A DNA stretch of 5,661 nt from Propionibacteriaceae bacterium (GTDB lineage Bacteria > Actinomycetota > Actinomycetes > Propionibacteriales > Propionibacteriaceae), in the NCBI GenBank assembly GCA_003451975.1, contig DMIX01000169.1, positions 1 through 5,661 on the forward strand, given 5' to 3'. Both the position numbers and the translations under genes were made by a program. The notes beneath the pieces are model-generated. The model was not told where the DNA came from. It saw only the letters and a list, made by a program, of their open reading frames with translations, and ran no database searches. Below, piece by piece: positions 4,864-5,661 of this stretch. The first letter of the stretch is position 1, and each line of letters begins with the position of its first letter.

Positions 4864-5661
4864 CTAGAGGGCGGGTTTGCCCACCAAACTGGCGCGCGGC
4901 GTGCGGGTCGCGAGCTTCATTCGCTTGGCCACCAATACCGCCACGGCTGCGAATCCAGCGAATCCAGCAAGGTTCCACAGCAGCTCCGGCCAAGAGGCCT
5001 GCGTGACCGCACGGGTCTCAGCCATGGTTCCCGAGATGGCGGCGTAGCCGAAGGCCACCACATTGTTGACCACATGTGCGGCAATCCCTGCCTCCAGGCC
5101 ACCGGTCTTGACGACCAGCCAGCCCGCGATGAGGCCGAAGGCGAAGCGGTGCAAGAACAGCGGTAGGTTCTGGCCGCCATGCATCAGCGCGAAGATGAAC
5201 GCCGAGGCGACGACACCGAACCAGCGCTGATAGCCCAGTGCAAATTTTCCGGCCAGCCCGTCTCCGACCGGAGCGACAGTGAAGCTGGGAGCAGCCGAGT
5301 GCAGTGCTTGAATCAGATAGCCACGGAAGAAGTACTCCTCGCCGGCTGCCTGCAGCGGCGCCAGCAGCACGATCACCAGCAGGTAGCCCCACAGCTGCGA
5401 CTCCGGCGCCCAAACCCAGGGCTGACCGATCCTCGACACTGCCCAGACACCACCGAGAACCACGAGGGCAGCGCCGCCGGTGACTGTTGCATAGCGCCAC
5501 CGGAAGGCTGGCTGCACCGACGACAACCAGCGCGGGTCGAAGCGATGCAGGAACAGCACCATCGCCATGGTCAACGGGATCAGGAAGGCCAAACTCACCA
5601 GATTGGCGGTCATCAGGGCCAATTCGTTGGCATTATCGCCGGTGCTGAAACTCGCCAAGGT
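4864..5661 (-). CDS. CPBP (CAAX-like) intramembrane glutamic endopeptidase, 5'-partial
   Basis: At least 264 residues of an integral membrane protease-like protein of the CPBP/Rce1/ABI family. Counting from the TTG at 5658, the catalytic motifs are GEEYFFRGYL (Glu107, Glu108, Arg112), FALMHGG (His160) and HVVNN (His195, Asn199), the full EExxxR / H / HxxxN set. Hydrophobic segments are near 16-38, 57-75, 88-105, 146-161, 168-184, 188-208 and 226-245. The tail is basic (KRMKLATRTPR), suggesting a cytoplasmic C-terminus. The frame stays open to the window edge and the TTG has no visible upstream signal, so the true start is probably outside. It ends in tandem in-frame stops, TAG then TAA (4866-4861). 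Family members cleave membrane or prenylated proteins or confer bacteriocin self-immunity; the substrate here is unknown. Confidence 0.9.
   Translation of the reverse strand, partial: TLASFSTGDNANELALMTANLVSLAFLIPLTMAMVLFLHRFDPRWLSSVQPAFRWRYATVTGGAALVVLGGVWAVSRIGQPWVWAPESQLWGYLLVIVLLAPLQAAGEEYFFRGYLIQALHSAAPSFTVAPVGDGLAGKFALGYQRWFGVVASAFIFALMHGGQNLPLFLHRFAFGLIAGWLVVKTGGLEAGIAAHVVNNVVAFGYAAISGTMAETRAVTQASWPELLWNLAGFAGFAAVAVLVAKRMKLATRTPRASLVGKPAL

Noticed and set aside
5656..5658. TTG as the start codon of the CPBP protease
   Set aside because: The frame remains open to the window edge and only three bases of upstream sequence are visible, so the true start is probably outside; I treat the gene as 5'-partial.
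1..5661. CRISPR array, insertion sequence, phage or toxin-antitoxin content
   Set aside because: No regularly spaced repeats, transposase, integrase or terminal inverted repeats were seen. The tRNA 3' ends are not followed by repeated attachment-like sequence within the window.

Overview
The window is ordinary-looking chromosomal DNA from a high-GC Gram-positive bacterium (Actinomycetota). Every gene has the strong G/C bias at third codon positions expected of that group. The order leuC, a divergent NdgR/LtbR-type IclR regulator, then tRNA-Glu and tRNA-Gln is a known actinobacterial arrangement; gltX often lies beyond the tRNAs in that group. A member of the Propionibacteriaceae is possible, but the window does not settle the family. 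No mobile element, CRISPR array, rRNA or prophage signature was seen.

Layout. Bases 1-1294 (minus) hold leuC, the large subunit of 3-isopropylmalate dehydratase; its last roughly 35-45 codons, and presumably leuD, lie outside the window. Bases 1295-1380 are a compact divergent control region. Bases 1381-2106 (plus) hold the IclR-family regulator. Its 3' end overlaps tail-to-tail with a DUF2332 gene of unknown function (2071-3189, minus). After a 118-bp divergent spacer, 3308-4471 (plus) holds a PLP-dependent aromatic-amino-acid/histidinol-phosphate-type aminotransferase (pat). It ends in a perfect 20-bp hairpin that touches a convergent tRNA-Glu(CUC) (4527-4599, minus). tRNA-Gln(CUG) follows (4702-4773, minus). 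The rest (4864-5661, minus) is the C-terminal part of a CPBP (CAAX-like) intramembrane protease that runs off the right edge.

How the parts fit. LeuC performs the second step of leucine synthesis. The divergent regulator belongs to the family that controls leuCD in Streptomyces and Corynebacterium, and the shared 86-bp region carries a perfect 7-bp inverted repeat that coincides with plausible promoter elements of both genes. Pat is another amino-acid enzyme. Together with the Glu and Gln tRNAs this makes an amino-acid-metabolism neighbourhood, but nothing shows that Pat or DUF2332 is under the same control.

The least explained part is the DUF2332/pat pair lying between the regulator and the tRNAs, with a dyad in the spacer between them. 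The most distinctive non-coding features are the control-region inverted repeat, the long terminator abutting the tRNA, and the hairpins around the tRNAs. I saw no convincing previously undescribed system; the findings are modest and testable.
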